Positions 1-10,622 of a stretch of DNA of 64,000 nt are shown here, piece after piece. A model generated the notes under the pieces. That model saw only the letters and a list, made by a program, of their open reading frames with translations. It did not search any database and had not been told where the DNA came from. Position 1 is the first letter of the stretch; every line of letters begins with the position of its first letter. This DNA comes from Phaeodactylum tricornutum CCAP 1055/1 (lineage: Eukaryota; Bacillariophyta; Bacillariophyceae; Surirellales; Neidiaceae): assembly GCF_000150955.2 (NCBI RefSeq), contig NC_011680.1:190435-254434 (forward strand), read 5' to 3'. Both the position numbers and the translations under genes were made by a program.

Positions 1-42
1 CCATGCGATCGGCATTTACATTACATACGGTACTGCTTGTTT

Positions 43-76
43 GAGAATTAGGAATCCACTAGAGAATTAGGAATCC
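43..76. repeat. two-copy direct repeat, 19-bp period
   Basis: The 15-base word gagaattaggaatcc occurs at 43-57 and again at 62-76. It lies upstream of the S1-domain gene. No function is evident. Confidence 0.8.
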
Positions 77-238
77 GACGGTCGAGCCCAAAGTCATTTG
101 ATAGATACCAGCGATATTTGACGGACTACAGACAGAGCCAGCAGCTCAACGACGAAGACCACCAAGTTTCCTCGTGTCCACATTTTTGCTTCGGCAAACT
201 AGCAAAAAACACTTACTGTTAGATTCACAGCAACAACT

Positions 239-1579
239 ATGGGTGGATCGGGTGCCCAGAAACGAAGGCGCCTCCAACGGCAGCCACCAAAAGGTGGAAG
301 CAGCAAAGAATATCATGCTAATGGGGACAACGGAAACAAGCTAGCAGTGAAGGGGGTAAATCGGTATCGAGCGATGCCCGCAGCAGACGCTCCGTTGACG
401 AGAGCAATCCCTGCTCGTCTCCCTACAAACACCCCTCCATCGGGTCTTGCGTCACGAAGACTGCAAGCCATAAAGAGCAAAATAAAGAAGCCGAAACATT
501 TAAAGCGAAAATTAGAGACGACCGACGATGCATCAGAGCGCCAGCTTCTTTTGACGCAGTTAAAAGAGTTTGAACATAAAAAGAATAATCTTGCTGCCAA
601 ATCACAGCCGTATCCGGCGAAGAAGGCCAGGACCGAGAGTAAGGCGTCAAATCAGGACGATTTCACTGAAAGCTCTTTTACCACAGAAAACAAACCTGAA
701 CAAGAAAGTCATAACCATGGTAGACACACTAAAACAGATGATCAGCTACCGGAGCGAAAAGAAGTTGCACAGTCCGTGTCGAAACAAGAGGAAGAAAAAT
801 CTCCGAATACGAACAGCGACGACTCGTCAGACGATGAAAGTGTAAACGAAGCTATTGCGCGCCAACGGGGGAAACGCCGCCGTGGCCGGAAAGATACGTC
901 TATTTTAGTAGAGGCGATCACGCTTTCCGATACAAAGGCTGAAAACGCTACAGGGGGAAGAGTGGGCGACCCCGACCCAACAAACAAAACGACGACTCGA
1001 CAGGATGATAATCGCTACTGCAGAGGACGAAAGCCAGTGACTGACTTTCGAGTTGGCGAAAGCTATCCTGGAAAAGTGGTGTATAGCAAACAGTTCGGCG
1101 TCTTTCTCGACATTGGGAGTCATTCGGACGCCTTCTGTCACGTATCACGCTGTCAGGACGACTTTGTCGAATCAGCGGAGGCCGTTCACCGGCCAGGCGA
1201 TGAAGTCAGTGCGAGAATTCTGGAAATTGATAAGCGCCGCAAACGGATTACCGTGAGTTTACAGTCCGAGGCTAAACTCGAGGACGAACGCAAGTCGATT
1301 CAAGCTCGTCAACAGCGACTGGAGAAACGCAAACCCAAATCTAACAAGAATCAATCTCTTATTAGAAACGATAAAGACCCTGTGACACATTCTCATTCTT
1401 CGACAACCAACGACACCTTTACTAAGCAGCTTGGCGCCGAAGATAATGCAAGATCGGGTGTAAATTTTCCCGACTTGCTCAGCAAAGCACAATCGGAAAT
1501 GACACCAACAGAACTCAAAAGAGCTCGTAAACTGGAACGCCGTGCAGCTCGTAGAGAGGCGCAACCGGAGAAACAATAA
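239..1579 (+). CDS. S1-domain RNA-binding protein
   Basis: A 446-residue protein. The N-terminal half is low-complexity and rich in Lys, Arg, Ser and Asp/Glu, as in nuclear or nucleolar proteins. One S1/OB-fold domain lies at about residues 268-345: it opens with VGESYPGKVVYSKQFGVFLD and closes with the strand ARILEIDKRRKRITVSLQSE. S1 domains bind RNA and occur in ribosomal, exosome and translation proteins. The C-terminal part is again basic and helical, ending with Arg/Glu-rich repeats. No signal peptide or transmembrane segment is visible, so a cytosolic or nuclear location is likely. The ATG at 239 is the first in frame and gives one uninterrupted exon. The S1 fold is clear, but the process it serves is not: ribosome biogenesis or mRNA binding are both possible. 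Confidence 0.8.
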   Translation: MGGSGAQKRRRLQRQPPKGGSSKEYHANGDNGNKLAVKGVNRYRAMPAADAPLTRAIPARLPTNTPPSGLASRRLQAIKSKIKKPKHLKRKLETTDDASERQLLLTQLKEFEHKKNNLAAKSQPYPAKKARTESKASNQDDFTESSFTTENKPEQESHNHGRHTKTDDQLPERKEVAQSVSKQEEEKSPNTNSDDSSDDESVNEAIARQRGKRRRGRKDTSILVEAITLSDTKAENATGGRVGDPDPTNKTTTRQDDNRYCRGRKPVTDFRVGESYPGKVVYSKQFGVFLDIGSHSDAFCHVSRCQDDFVESAEAVHRPGDEVSARILEIDKRRKRITVSLQSEAKLEDERKSIQARQQRLEKRKPKSNKNQSLIRNDKDPVTHSHSSTTNDTFTKQLGAEDNARSGVNFPDLLSKAQSEMTPTELKRARKLERRAARREAQPEKQ

Positions 1580-2894
1580 GAACGGAAACATTTCGCAAAA
1601 TGGATCAAAAAGACTCTTTCAAGGGCGATTGACCTCTATACGAAAACGTTCCTGGAAGCAACAAGGGATGGTTTCGAATATATTTGTAGCGGAAAGAAAG
1701 AACGACGTTGCGTTAAGTGGGAACAACACAAATTCCTTATTTTAAACCGAGATTACTGCGTCGATGAACTATGCATCAATGTGGTGAAGTTGATCGGTCG
1801 CTCGCACCGAACGATAACCACCGTTAGGGTACCATTGGCGCTTTGTCGGTCGTTCTATCAGACCCATCGAGGGGGCATCACAATTCTTTCCCTTTAGCTA
1901 TGGATCACTCAATATAGCTCATTTTGTTTTGCAGACGTACTGTCGCCTACGATTGGGATTTGTGTTAGCAAAACGAAATTCAAAATACAAGTGACGGAAG
2001 GAAGACGTCAAGGTCCGATTGACTGCTGATGTACTGCAGCGCCCTGAAGGGAGTTCGCTGCTTCTGCTGGTCCACCGTGTTGTCTACTGTAAATATTAGC
2101 ATACCTTTTCATTTTCAAACACACGCTTCTACTGTTTGGAAAGTGGGTTTGTGATATCATAGAGCTAAAACATGAACCATGTTCGTCCTTGTCTAGAGAG
2201 ATGAAACGGGTTTGGCCTGTCGTGCTTCCTCGGACCGGAATAGCTAAAAATGTCGTTCGTGTAGAAAGAGCCGTTGTGCCCGAGAGTCGTCTGTTAAAGA
2301 GGATTGACGGAGCATACGTGATATATGCAAGCGATAATGTTAGTCATGGTTGGTCAAACCAGTGGACCATAGCAACCGAACTTCGATACCAAAAGAGGAT
2401 ATGTCCATCTCGAAGACTGAAATGATTGGCTGACAAAGTCTACCAAGTCAGCATTTTTTTCGAAAGACTTGTGAACTAATTTTTTTATAGCGATTTTTTT
2501 CGAGTGGTTGAAATAAGCTCGGAAATCTCATTTGTTCCGTAGAATTCAACAGGATATTTTTACAGGCAACCTCGAAGTGGGAATGACTACAATCGTGGAG
2601 ATCAAGAATTATATAGCCTCTTGCCGGTTTCCGTATTTACTGTGAATCACTGTAACATAAGTAAAAAAGCGACTTAGCCTCTGTAGCAGTTTCGTGAGGC
2701 GCTCTACTTGAGAGAGCCTCGTGCTGTGCTGTGAGGAAAGTCTGCTGCAAACCCAGTAAACGGAGAAAATCCCAACACACAAGTACGCCACAATCGCTAA
2801 TACGAAGCAGCAATCCAAAGTCTCTGCGGGAGTTCAATCTGCGCAATCGATTCCACAATACAGCAAATTGCATCAAGCTTACGATACACAAAAG
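1580..2894. other. long intergenic region
   Basis: About 1.3 kb between two genes on the + strand. A 74-codon frame beginning at ATG 2201 is present but shows no domain, and its length is within chance. Several T-runs occur near 2455-2500. I see no RNA gene, repeat or mobile element. Confidence 0.6.
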
Positions 2895-4046
2895 ATGAAT
2901 GACAGTTCGCAAAAGAAATCGGCGGGAAATTTTATGGTTGACGTGAATCTCACCATGCACGATGGCGGGGAAGAAACCACGAGGCGCGTGGTAGGCCCTT
3001 CGACCGTGTTCTCTCCAGCGATGACTTCCGTACCAGCGTCTCCTTTTCTTGCAGGGCCTTCTTCCACGCCATCCACAACATTGAAAACGGCACCGACAAC
3101 TGCACTAGTGAAGGCAGCCGCGGAACCTTTCGTTTGGGATCTCTCGAGCGCTCCAACCCTTCCTGACCTCCACCCGTTGGAGCGGACCGCAGCATTTGTC
3201 CCACACGTTTCTTCCTCGGAGATATCCCGTCGAATTAGTCAAATACTACGGGAGCGATCCATTGAAGCGTGCTACGAAGATGACAAAGCCAAGGTCAAGT
3301 GCACTACGCCAGACGGGGTGGATTTTCGAATTCGTCTGTACCGTGGAAGGGGAGAATTTCATCACGGCATTATAGTGGAAGTCCAGAGGCGATTTGGTGC
3401 TGCATTTAGCTTCCACGGGGACACGTATGCTATTCTTAGTGCTGCAGAAGGGAAAGAGAATCAGCCTTGTTCGTCCACATCCAGTACTCTTCCGCTGGTT
3501 TCGGATTCGGACGACGAAAGTTACAGTCCCAATGGCGTTGCCTCCCTTTCGACTGTCTCCAAGATGCTGGTCTACCGTGATCACGATTCCTACCTTCTTG
3601 CTCTCCAAACACTTGCTGTCATCACAGATGCCAAAAATGTGGGCGAGAAGACTGCGTTCGCTGTCTCTACGGAGTTGTTACAGGTCGAGAGCGAAGTCGG
3701 CTCCAAGATCATCTCACTCCTCGTAGATCGTACGGTAGAGGATGATATCTTCAAGCTGCGTGTCATGGCTCTTACAGTTATTGCCAACGCCATTCAGACT
3801 GTTAAAGGTGATATTTCTGATATGGTGCGCGAAATGCTTCGACCAACCCTTCTCCAAGAAATGCAAGGTGCCCACAAGAACCCCCGAGCAGCCCAAATGG
3901 CTGCCAGGTGTGTGCAATTCCTACTCGAGGGCGATCACGATGTTGCCGAAGTCCACAGCGTACTACAAGTGGCCTTACAGGCTGGTCAGGTCCGACACGC
4001 TGGTTTAGAGCGACAAGCACAAGTCTGTCTCGATAAAATCGTTTGA
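2895..4046 (+). CDS. armadillo-like hypothetical protein
   Basis: A 383-residue protein from the ATG at 2895; the frame is open a little further upstream but only with a TTG. The first ~110 residues are Ser/Thr/Pro-rich and probably disordered. A compact region follows (about residues 110-190) with the strand pattern VKCTTPDGVDFRIRLYRG and IIVEVQRRFG, which suggests a small alpha/beta fold. The last ~150 residues are Leu/Ala-rich helices of HEAT/ARM type, including a segment around ALQTLAVITDAKNVGEKTAF. I do not recognise the family and assign no function. No targeting signal is seen. It stands alone on the + strand, ~600 bp from the convergent histone deacetylase gene. Confidence 0.65.
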   Translation: MNDSSQKKSAGNFMVDVNLTMHDGGEETTRRVVGPSTVFSPAMTSVPASPFLAGPSSTPSTTLKTAPTTALVKAAAEPFVWDLSSAPTLPDLHPLERTAAFVPHVSSSEISRRISQILRERSIEACYEDDKAKVKCTTPDGVDFRIRLYRGRGEFHHGIIVEVQRRFGAAFSFHGDTYAILSAAEGKENQPCSSTSSTLPLVSDSDDESYSPNGVASLSTVSKMLVYRDHDSYLLALQTLAVITDAKNVGEKTAFAVSTELLQVESEVGSKIISLLVDRTVEDDIFKLRVMALTVIANAIQTVKGDISDMVREMLRPTLLQEMQGAHKNPRAAQMAARCVQFLLEGDHDVAEVHSVLQVALQAGQVRHAGLERQAQVCLDKIV

Positions 4047-4652
4047 TCCAGCCCAGTGGAAATTTTCTGAGACACATACACCGTACCTATGCGTGCCTGT
4101 CTCTGTTTTTTTTACATTTCGTACGTAACCCAGTTAAACTTATATAGACAATATGCATTCTGTTTTCTGGTGTATGGCGTCTGTGATAAATTCCCATCTT
4201 CAGTACACGTCGGAGAAAAACCAACGGCACTCCATCTTGTGGACGCACCCTAGTTTGAACCACGCGCTTTTGAGGGCGTTGAAGACAGACTATTACCATA
4301 GGAAGAGTGAGAGTACACACAGAAAAGTCACGGACATGACGGAATTACGAAATGATCAGGGTGTTCAGTCTTTTTTTCATGGAAGAGACGTTGGAGAGAC
4401 AGAAAAGTAAACGTAATTGCAACTACACAACCATGGTCAATATCGGTCTACAGGTAACAGTGGCGAGAAGACATGGGTTTGCTTTTAAAGCAGCAACGAA
4501 AGAGTCAAACACAACTAGGTTGCACTCACGATCCTAACAGTTTCAATTACAGGCCCCCGACCTTGTTATGCTGCTACCACAACTTGTTTTTGCAAATGTC
4601 GATTCCACGCTCGGACGCCAGTGCGCGCCAGTCTGACGAGATAGTGTCAGAC
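4047..4652. other. convergent intergenic region
   Basis: About 600 bp between the 3' end of the armadillo-like gene and the 3' end of the deacetylase gene. Short open frames (for example 4153-4410) have no domain features. Probably 3' UTRs. Confidence 0.6.
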
Positions 4653-6119
4653 TTACGCCGCCAGCTCGGACGCGTGTTCCTTTCGCCCAGTGTCTTCCCT
4701 CGTTACGCGCGCATCCGGATTTGATTCCTCCGCTGGAGGCTCGTCGTCCACTTCCATCGCCATAGAGCGAGGGTTGGTCTGTGAATCTATCTGTCCGGTT
4801 TGGATTTGTACGCTGGGCACGGGCTCAACTTGACTCAGTATATCCAAAAGCTGATTCTTGGTTTTATCCAAATAGGCTCGCGAGTTAAGATTTTCCATGT
4901 TCGAGACGGGCAAATGGAGCCGATAATCCGGTCCAAAGTACTCGAAATAATCGTTAAAGGGTAATTCGTCCGAAACTTTTTCTCCCGTAAGGACTGACGT
5001 TTCGTACGTCCAGCAGCGCGGTACATTGCGTAGCGTATAACCACCGCCTCCTAGCACCAGCATTGGAATATTGAAGGAGCGGACAAACTCAACACAGTTA
5101 GCGTGGCCCTGTGCCGAAAGATTAAAGCAGCCGAGACGATCGCCCGATAACGAATCGGCGCCGCATTGCAAGACAACAGCGCCCGGTGCGAATACTTCCA
5201 TGATCTTGCCAATCACTGGACGAAAGATGGATTCGTACGAATCGTCATCCATACCGTCGTTGAGCGGGAAGTTAATGGCGTAGTTCTTGCCCTGGGCGTA
5301 GCCCACATCGAGGACGTCCCCGGTTCCTGGAAAGTACTCGCCAAACTTGTGAAAACTGACCGTCATGACGCGGTTGGTCGAGTAAAAGGCTTCTTCGACT
5401 CCATCTCCGTGATGAATATCAATGTCGATATATAGAACTCGTTCGTGTTTCTTGAGAAGCTCGAGAATGGCCAAGACACAGTCATTGACGTAACAGAATC
5501 CGGAGGCTTCGGCCTTTTTAGCGTGATGCAGACCGCCAGCCCAGTTGATAACAATATCGACGCGATTTTCGTTAAGCCGAGCGGCGCCGCCAATCGATCC
5601 GGATGTGTAGAGCTGACAAAACTCGAACAAACCGTCGAAGACCGGGCAGTCTTCTCCCACGTTGAAGCGCTGGAGGGGACGAATGTAATCCTGCATATTG
5701 TCGGGGGTAATGACTCGGAGGAAGTTGATGTAGTCGTCGCTGTGAAAACGCGTCATGGCGGTGGGCGAAACAAGACGAGGACGAAAGACCTCCATCTTGC
5801 GGTAGAGGCCGTAGTTGACGACGAGATTGTGCGTCATGCGCACGCGATGAGGCTTCATCGGATGGCCTACGCAAATACGGGAGAAAGCCAAGGGTGTGTG
5901 AGTAAGAGAAAGTCGTTCTCTGTCAATTGGAACACAGCCCCAGATATCAAGTAACCCATGGTGATTTTTGAAATACTCCAATTGTGCTGTTTGTTATTCA
6001 TGGATAACCCAGTAGCGGGACAAATCTACGTATCCGAAGCACAACAACCCACCTTGGCCGTAATGGTAGTTTCCGATCTCGGCATCGTAAAAGTACGATA
6101 CACGCCTAGAGTCCCCCAT
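4653..6119 (-). CDS. class I histone deacetylase (RPD3/HDAC1 type)
   Basis: A zinc-dependent lysine deacetylase that removes acetyl groups from histone tails in the nucleus, normally within co-repressor complexes. I read two exons: 6053-6119 (22 codons plus one base) and 4653-5866, joined over a 186-nt GT-AG intron. The first exon supplies the family N-terminus [18 protein letters not shown], and the splice restores the conserved GHPMKPHR. The 426-residue product carries the catalytic His pair H136-H137 (GGLHHAKK), the zinc ligands in DIDIHHGDG (D172, H174), a further acidic ligand in GADSL, and the GGGGY loop that holds the active-site Tyr. The C-terminal tail after ~370 is acidic and Pro/Glu-rich, as in RPD3 proteins. 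It diverges from MMS19 across ~600 bp. Confidence 0.93.
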
Positions 6120-6722
6120 TGTATGTTTCTACTATCGAATTGGGACCTATTGAATCCAGGCGATATTAAAGTAGTATCAAAAATGGTTGCAAAATAGCTT
6201 TGATGTATAATGTATGTGCCTTCCTGTCTGTTGAGCGACAAAGACAAACGACGGTGGATTGTGTGTAGCAGATATCGTTCATGGTCCTTCAGTGTTGGGG
6301 AGGTCAGGGTGAATCCAGACATCGCGATCGTTTACGTTGCAACGTTGTGTCGCGCAACTGGTACGCGCGCGTTTCCCGAGATGGTCGATCACGAGCAATC
6401 CAGACTATCGTATGTACTGCCGTACGTTATTAAGGTCTGAAGGACAGTCTTCTCTTGTCGTCGATGGGATCGTCCGAGAAACGTCAAACGTCCAGACCGA
6501 CCCTTTTTTCACCCAACCTCGGGCCACATTTCTTTCCGTTTTTCTCTCGCTCTCCCGTACGCAATCAGCTTTTGTGAGCCTTGGCATGAGCTTCCTCCAT
6601 TCCATCATCCTGTATGTAGACCAGTCAATCATCCCCCCATCTAAAAGCCATTATAATTAATCGAACGAAGAGCCCATAAAAGATCAGTTCACGGTTACAC
6701 TCAGTAGGTATTTAGAAGCAAC
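6120..6722. promoter_or_regulatory. divergent intergenic region, HDAC / MMS19
   Basis: Roughly 600 bp between two start codons facing apart, so it must hold both promoters. An AT-rich patch with cataaaag lies about 45 bp before the MMS19 start. No defined element was identified; the role is inferred from position. Confidence 0.5.
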
Positions 6723-9700
6723 ATGCCGAGTGAAACGTTGGCCCGGTGTTCGTCGACAGGGAGCAGCAACAACGACGAAAGTCGCAGTACTTCGTCCTTG
6801 AGCACTACGACCGAAGAACTCTTTCGTATCTGGCAGACCAAGTGTCGCAGCCGCAACAATGAGGATCGTTTGCGGAAGGAAGCCTGTTCTTTCTTTCGAT
6901 CTCTCTGTACCCACACGACCGTCGAGACGCCCTTGCAGCAAAAACTGACGACTCGGGCCAGTCACGAAGAAGCACTGGCTGTTCTCATTCGTGAGTTGGG
7001 CCCGGTGCTTCAAGAGACCACGCCGCGTATTGTAGCCTTGCATTGCCTACTCGGCGCCTTGGAAGGATGCGCCGAAGCGGGGTTGTCGTCCAACCTGACG
7101 CAGCTGCTCGGAAATTTCTTACTGACGTATTGTGGACCCATTGTGCTAGATGAAGCAGGCATTCGGGAAGACATGGACGAGGACTACGAAGAGCAGGTTC
7201 GAGATATAGCGATCCAGAGTCTTACTGTTCTTATTGAGAGCGTACCAAGTGATGTGGCGGCGACGACGGAACAAGTGGTTTCGCAACGGCTGGCGTTGGC
7301 CCGTGCGGGTGTGGAACGACGGTGCGCAGCGCCCGAACTCGAAGCTGTTATAGACGGCGCCAGCGATCACAATAGAAGCGATACTCCTCCAGCCGCCAGT
7401 CGTGTCGCCTCTGGCTTATCAACATTGCCTCGATCACGGCGGTCGTATTGTTTCGGGCTTTTGCAATCCGCCGTAGATAGTGTTGGTGTCATTATCTTGT
7501 CTTGTTCCATCGCAATAGGCGAAAACGAAAATGTCCAAGACGATTTGATAAAATTCGCACAATTTACTGCGATATGTTTGCACGGAGAATCAGACCCCCG
7601 GTGTTTGATGCAACTGCTGGTCTTGCTGGGACGCGTCCAGCGAGCATGGTATCCTGTATTGAAAGATTCCGAGTTTCCGGTGGACGATTTTTTTGACGCC
7701 GTTGCTCCCTACTATCCGATACAGTTCACGCCACCACCCAATAATCCCCACGGTATAACACGGGAAGGATTGAGTCGCGCCATTTTGGAGGTGCTGACTT
7801 TTGTTGGCTACGACAAAGTGGCACGTGACTTGCGGAAGGATCCATTGATAGGCTTGAGTCTAGGTATCGTTCTCGAGCGTATTGTTCCACCAGCGGAAGA
7901 CGGCCCAGCCAATTGTGCCGATCAGCTACTTGGTATAAAGGATTTGTCTGTCCTACTATTCGGATCGTCTCCTTCGGTCACCTCTTCGTTCTCTCGGTTG
8001 GAGCTTTTGGATTCGGTAGCCCTGATGCATCTCTCGGATACAATGCTGACGATACATGATGAAGCATCGATGGCGGTCGTCAAAGGTGGAGCGGAAGAAG
8101 GTGTCGCCAAAGATTTGGCCGTTGAGACAAGGAAAATGATTTCTCAAATCGGTTTGGCATGCGAGCGAGCAAATAGCAATTTTGCCTGGGATACGTTCGT
8201 CGCCCAGCCGCTTCAGAGCTTGTCATCCAAGATGGTGTCAGAACCTTCATCGAGTCGGACAGCAATCGCCTACATGGCGTGCCTTTGTTCTTGTGGTGGA
8301 CCCAAAACACTGAGACGTAGCTTGGAAACTGGACTGTCTCCTTTGTTGGAGAACCTACTAGGTGGACTTCAGGACGATCGGGACGAGGCAACAGCCATTT
8401 ACGGGGTCGGTGCTTTTTTCTCGTCGTGCTTTGTAGGGTTGGAAAGCGCAAAGAAAGATGGAGTTTTAGTTCATCCCCATCCGTTACAGCCATACTCTAC
8501 CAATGCCGTCGACAAACTGTGTTGCATTCTCGGTAATGGACGATCAGACGACTCGAATGGCGTGCGACCAACCTCCATTTGTGTCGCTGCAATTCGTGCC
8601 TTGGATTCAGTGTTGGTAGCAGCACCGGCTGAATTGCTGGGAAAAGAGGCAGTACAGAAACTCGCTCTTGTCATTACAGCTGTTGCGAGCGAGCTGATAA
8701 AATGTGGCACCTCCACACATACGTCGATCGAACCAAACGAACACGAATGGCTCGCGGCGTGCTGTCGAACAGTTGGTGCGTTTGTCGGGAAGACGTTGAA
8801 TATAACCGACGAAGAGGAAGCCGCAAATCTACCTATTTCAGTTCTTCAGGTTGCACCCCTTAACATCTTGCTCAAAACCGAAATTCTTCCATCACTTGTG
8901 TCGGCATCGCAGCAGAACCGAGCCGACATCAAAGCTACTAGGTATGACAGGAACACCTTGGCGATTGCGTGCACATTTGGGCAGCATGCTGCCGCTTCTA
9001 TCGTTCAAATACTTCTTAGAATGCTTAATGATGAGCTGAAGCAAGGTGATTCATTCATCTCTTCGAAAGCAGCTGCCGACGCTCTCTGTTTCGTATTATC
9101 AAGAGGTGGTGAGAACGCCGCAAGAGCTCTACAAGACGACGATAACAGGTTCGTCATGTACTCTCTTCGACGTTATTGAAACTCTTTCAACCGTTGGGGC
9201 CGAAACGAACGAAGACGATGGCATCGAAGCCCGCTTTCGAACAAGCATGCTAGAGCTACCGCCCACGAACGAAGACTCTGCGCGAATAGCTACCATCATT
9301 TGTCAGGCATATGATATCATCCCTCTTCTTTTGCCTTCGTATCAATCATTGGTCTCAGCTAAGCACTTGGAGCGACTGGTTTCGCTTGTGTCGCCATGTC
9401 TTCCCCCCCTCACACAAATTGATGCAGTCAAGGTGTCGCTTGTGCTGCCGTTTCTTGCCACGTCACTGCAGCATTCGTCAAGTGGTTTGGTAAGCTCTGA
9501 TTTAGGTATACAAATTGGTCAAGCACTGGAACAAATCGTTGCCTACCTTTGTGATTTTACGTTGGACCCTGAGTATGATCACGAGGCTCGGTCATATGCA
9601 GCTGCCTGCCTTCAGATATCGATATCACGCTTCATTCCTCGGAATTCTAATCCTTGTCGTGTTGAATTGATTCTAAAAAAGCAGATTATTCCGCTGATAT

Positions 9701-10593
9701 CAAAGTCAATCAACCGCACATCTGGGCTCTCCGAACGCTTGGTATACCAGTGTGAAGCTGAAGCTTTGACTTTATCAGAGTTGTTGTCGTTCTTGGGAGT
9801 GTTGGCTTCAGCAGCGGCATGTTGTGGTGGTACGTCGTCGAAAATATCCAATGAAATTGCTGTATTCCTCATCGATATAGCTTGTACCAAAAAGTCGGGC
9901 GCTCCTTTCAGCTCTGTGCCTGGGTTTTTGCTTGATGTCACTGTCTTCGATCGAGCGAATCCTGCGTATTCAAACGATCTAGCCATAGAGGCGGCTTCGG
10001 CGCTCGGTTCAGTCTTGTCCGTCACCAGGCGAAGCACAATCTGGAAACAGCGTTTATCATATTTGTCAGCAAAGCGTTTGGAGGACATCTTAAGTAGCAA
10101 TGAGCGCATTAGCCCTGGAGGAGTTGCTTCGGCTTGCTACATCATTTGCTCAAGCAACATCAAGATGCTGAGTAGAATATCGCGCGAGCAGTTGATAGCA
10201 GTGGTGTCCTATGGTCTTTCCTCAAAAGCTGCTACAGAAGAGGAAACCTCCAGTGTATCAAATCGTCTCAAAATAAAAAAACTTGTTCTTGCTGCCGTCA
10301 TCAAGATCCTCTGCGTTGCGCCCGAGCTGCTTGCGCAAAATTTGAACTACATTGTCACCAGTATAATGCGCTTATACGCTACGAGCCTTGGCTTAACCTC
10401 TGACTTGGAAATTACAAGCAAACTGCTTGCCTTGCAAGCTCTAGAAGCAACCGCGAATACAAATATCGCAATTGATACACTTGCCATACTGAAACCCGCC
10501 GTGGTGTCAATTCTTGAAGGAGCAATGAATGATCCCTCAAGAATGCTACGACAGGCTGCTGTAGAGGTTCGAAACTCATGGTACGTTTTGTAA
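6723..10593 (+). CDS. MMS19: MMS19, cytosolic Fe-S targeting factor
   Basis: A HEAT-repeat scaffold of the cytosolic iron-sulfur assembly (CIA) targeting complex, which delivers Fe-S clusters to DNA polymerases, helicases such as XPD, and other nuclear and cytosolic proteins. The family signature YYPIQFTPPPNNPHGITREG sits at about residues 337-356, close to the YFPIDFTPPPNDP motif of other MMS19 proteins. The rest is Leu-rich helical repeat, ending in an AVEVRNSWYVL tail like the animal C-terminus. Two frames overlap at ~9046-9179. I join them as 6723-9148 and 9246-10593 over a 97-nt intron (donor gttcgt, acceptor aacaag), which restores phase and gives 1257 residues. A sequencing frameshift is a less likely alternative. 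The gene converges on an AAA+ ATPase gene with only ~30 bp between stops. Confidence 0.88.
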
Positions 10594-10622
10594 CGACCTA
10601 ACTTTGATTGATAAAAGCAATA

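Noticed and set aside
2201-2425. 74-codon + strand frame in the first long intergenic region
   Set aside because: Basic composition but no motif; length is within chance for 1.3 kb of open sequence.
4153-4410. 85-codon + strand frame after the armadillo-like gene
   Set aside because: It lies in probable 3' UTR and has no recognisable feature.
5445-5954. 169-codon + strand frame opposite the deacetylase
   Set aside because: A shadow of the deacetylase coding strand; that gene has full family motifs in the other orientation.
9046-9245. A separate second gene beginning inside the MMS19 locus
   Set aside because: The downstream frame continues the MMS19 helical repeats and ends with the family C-terminus, and a phase-correct 97-nt intron joins the two parts.
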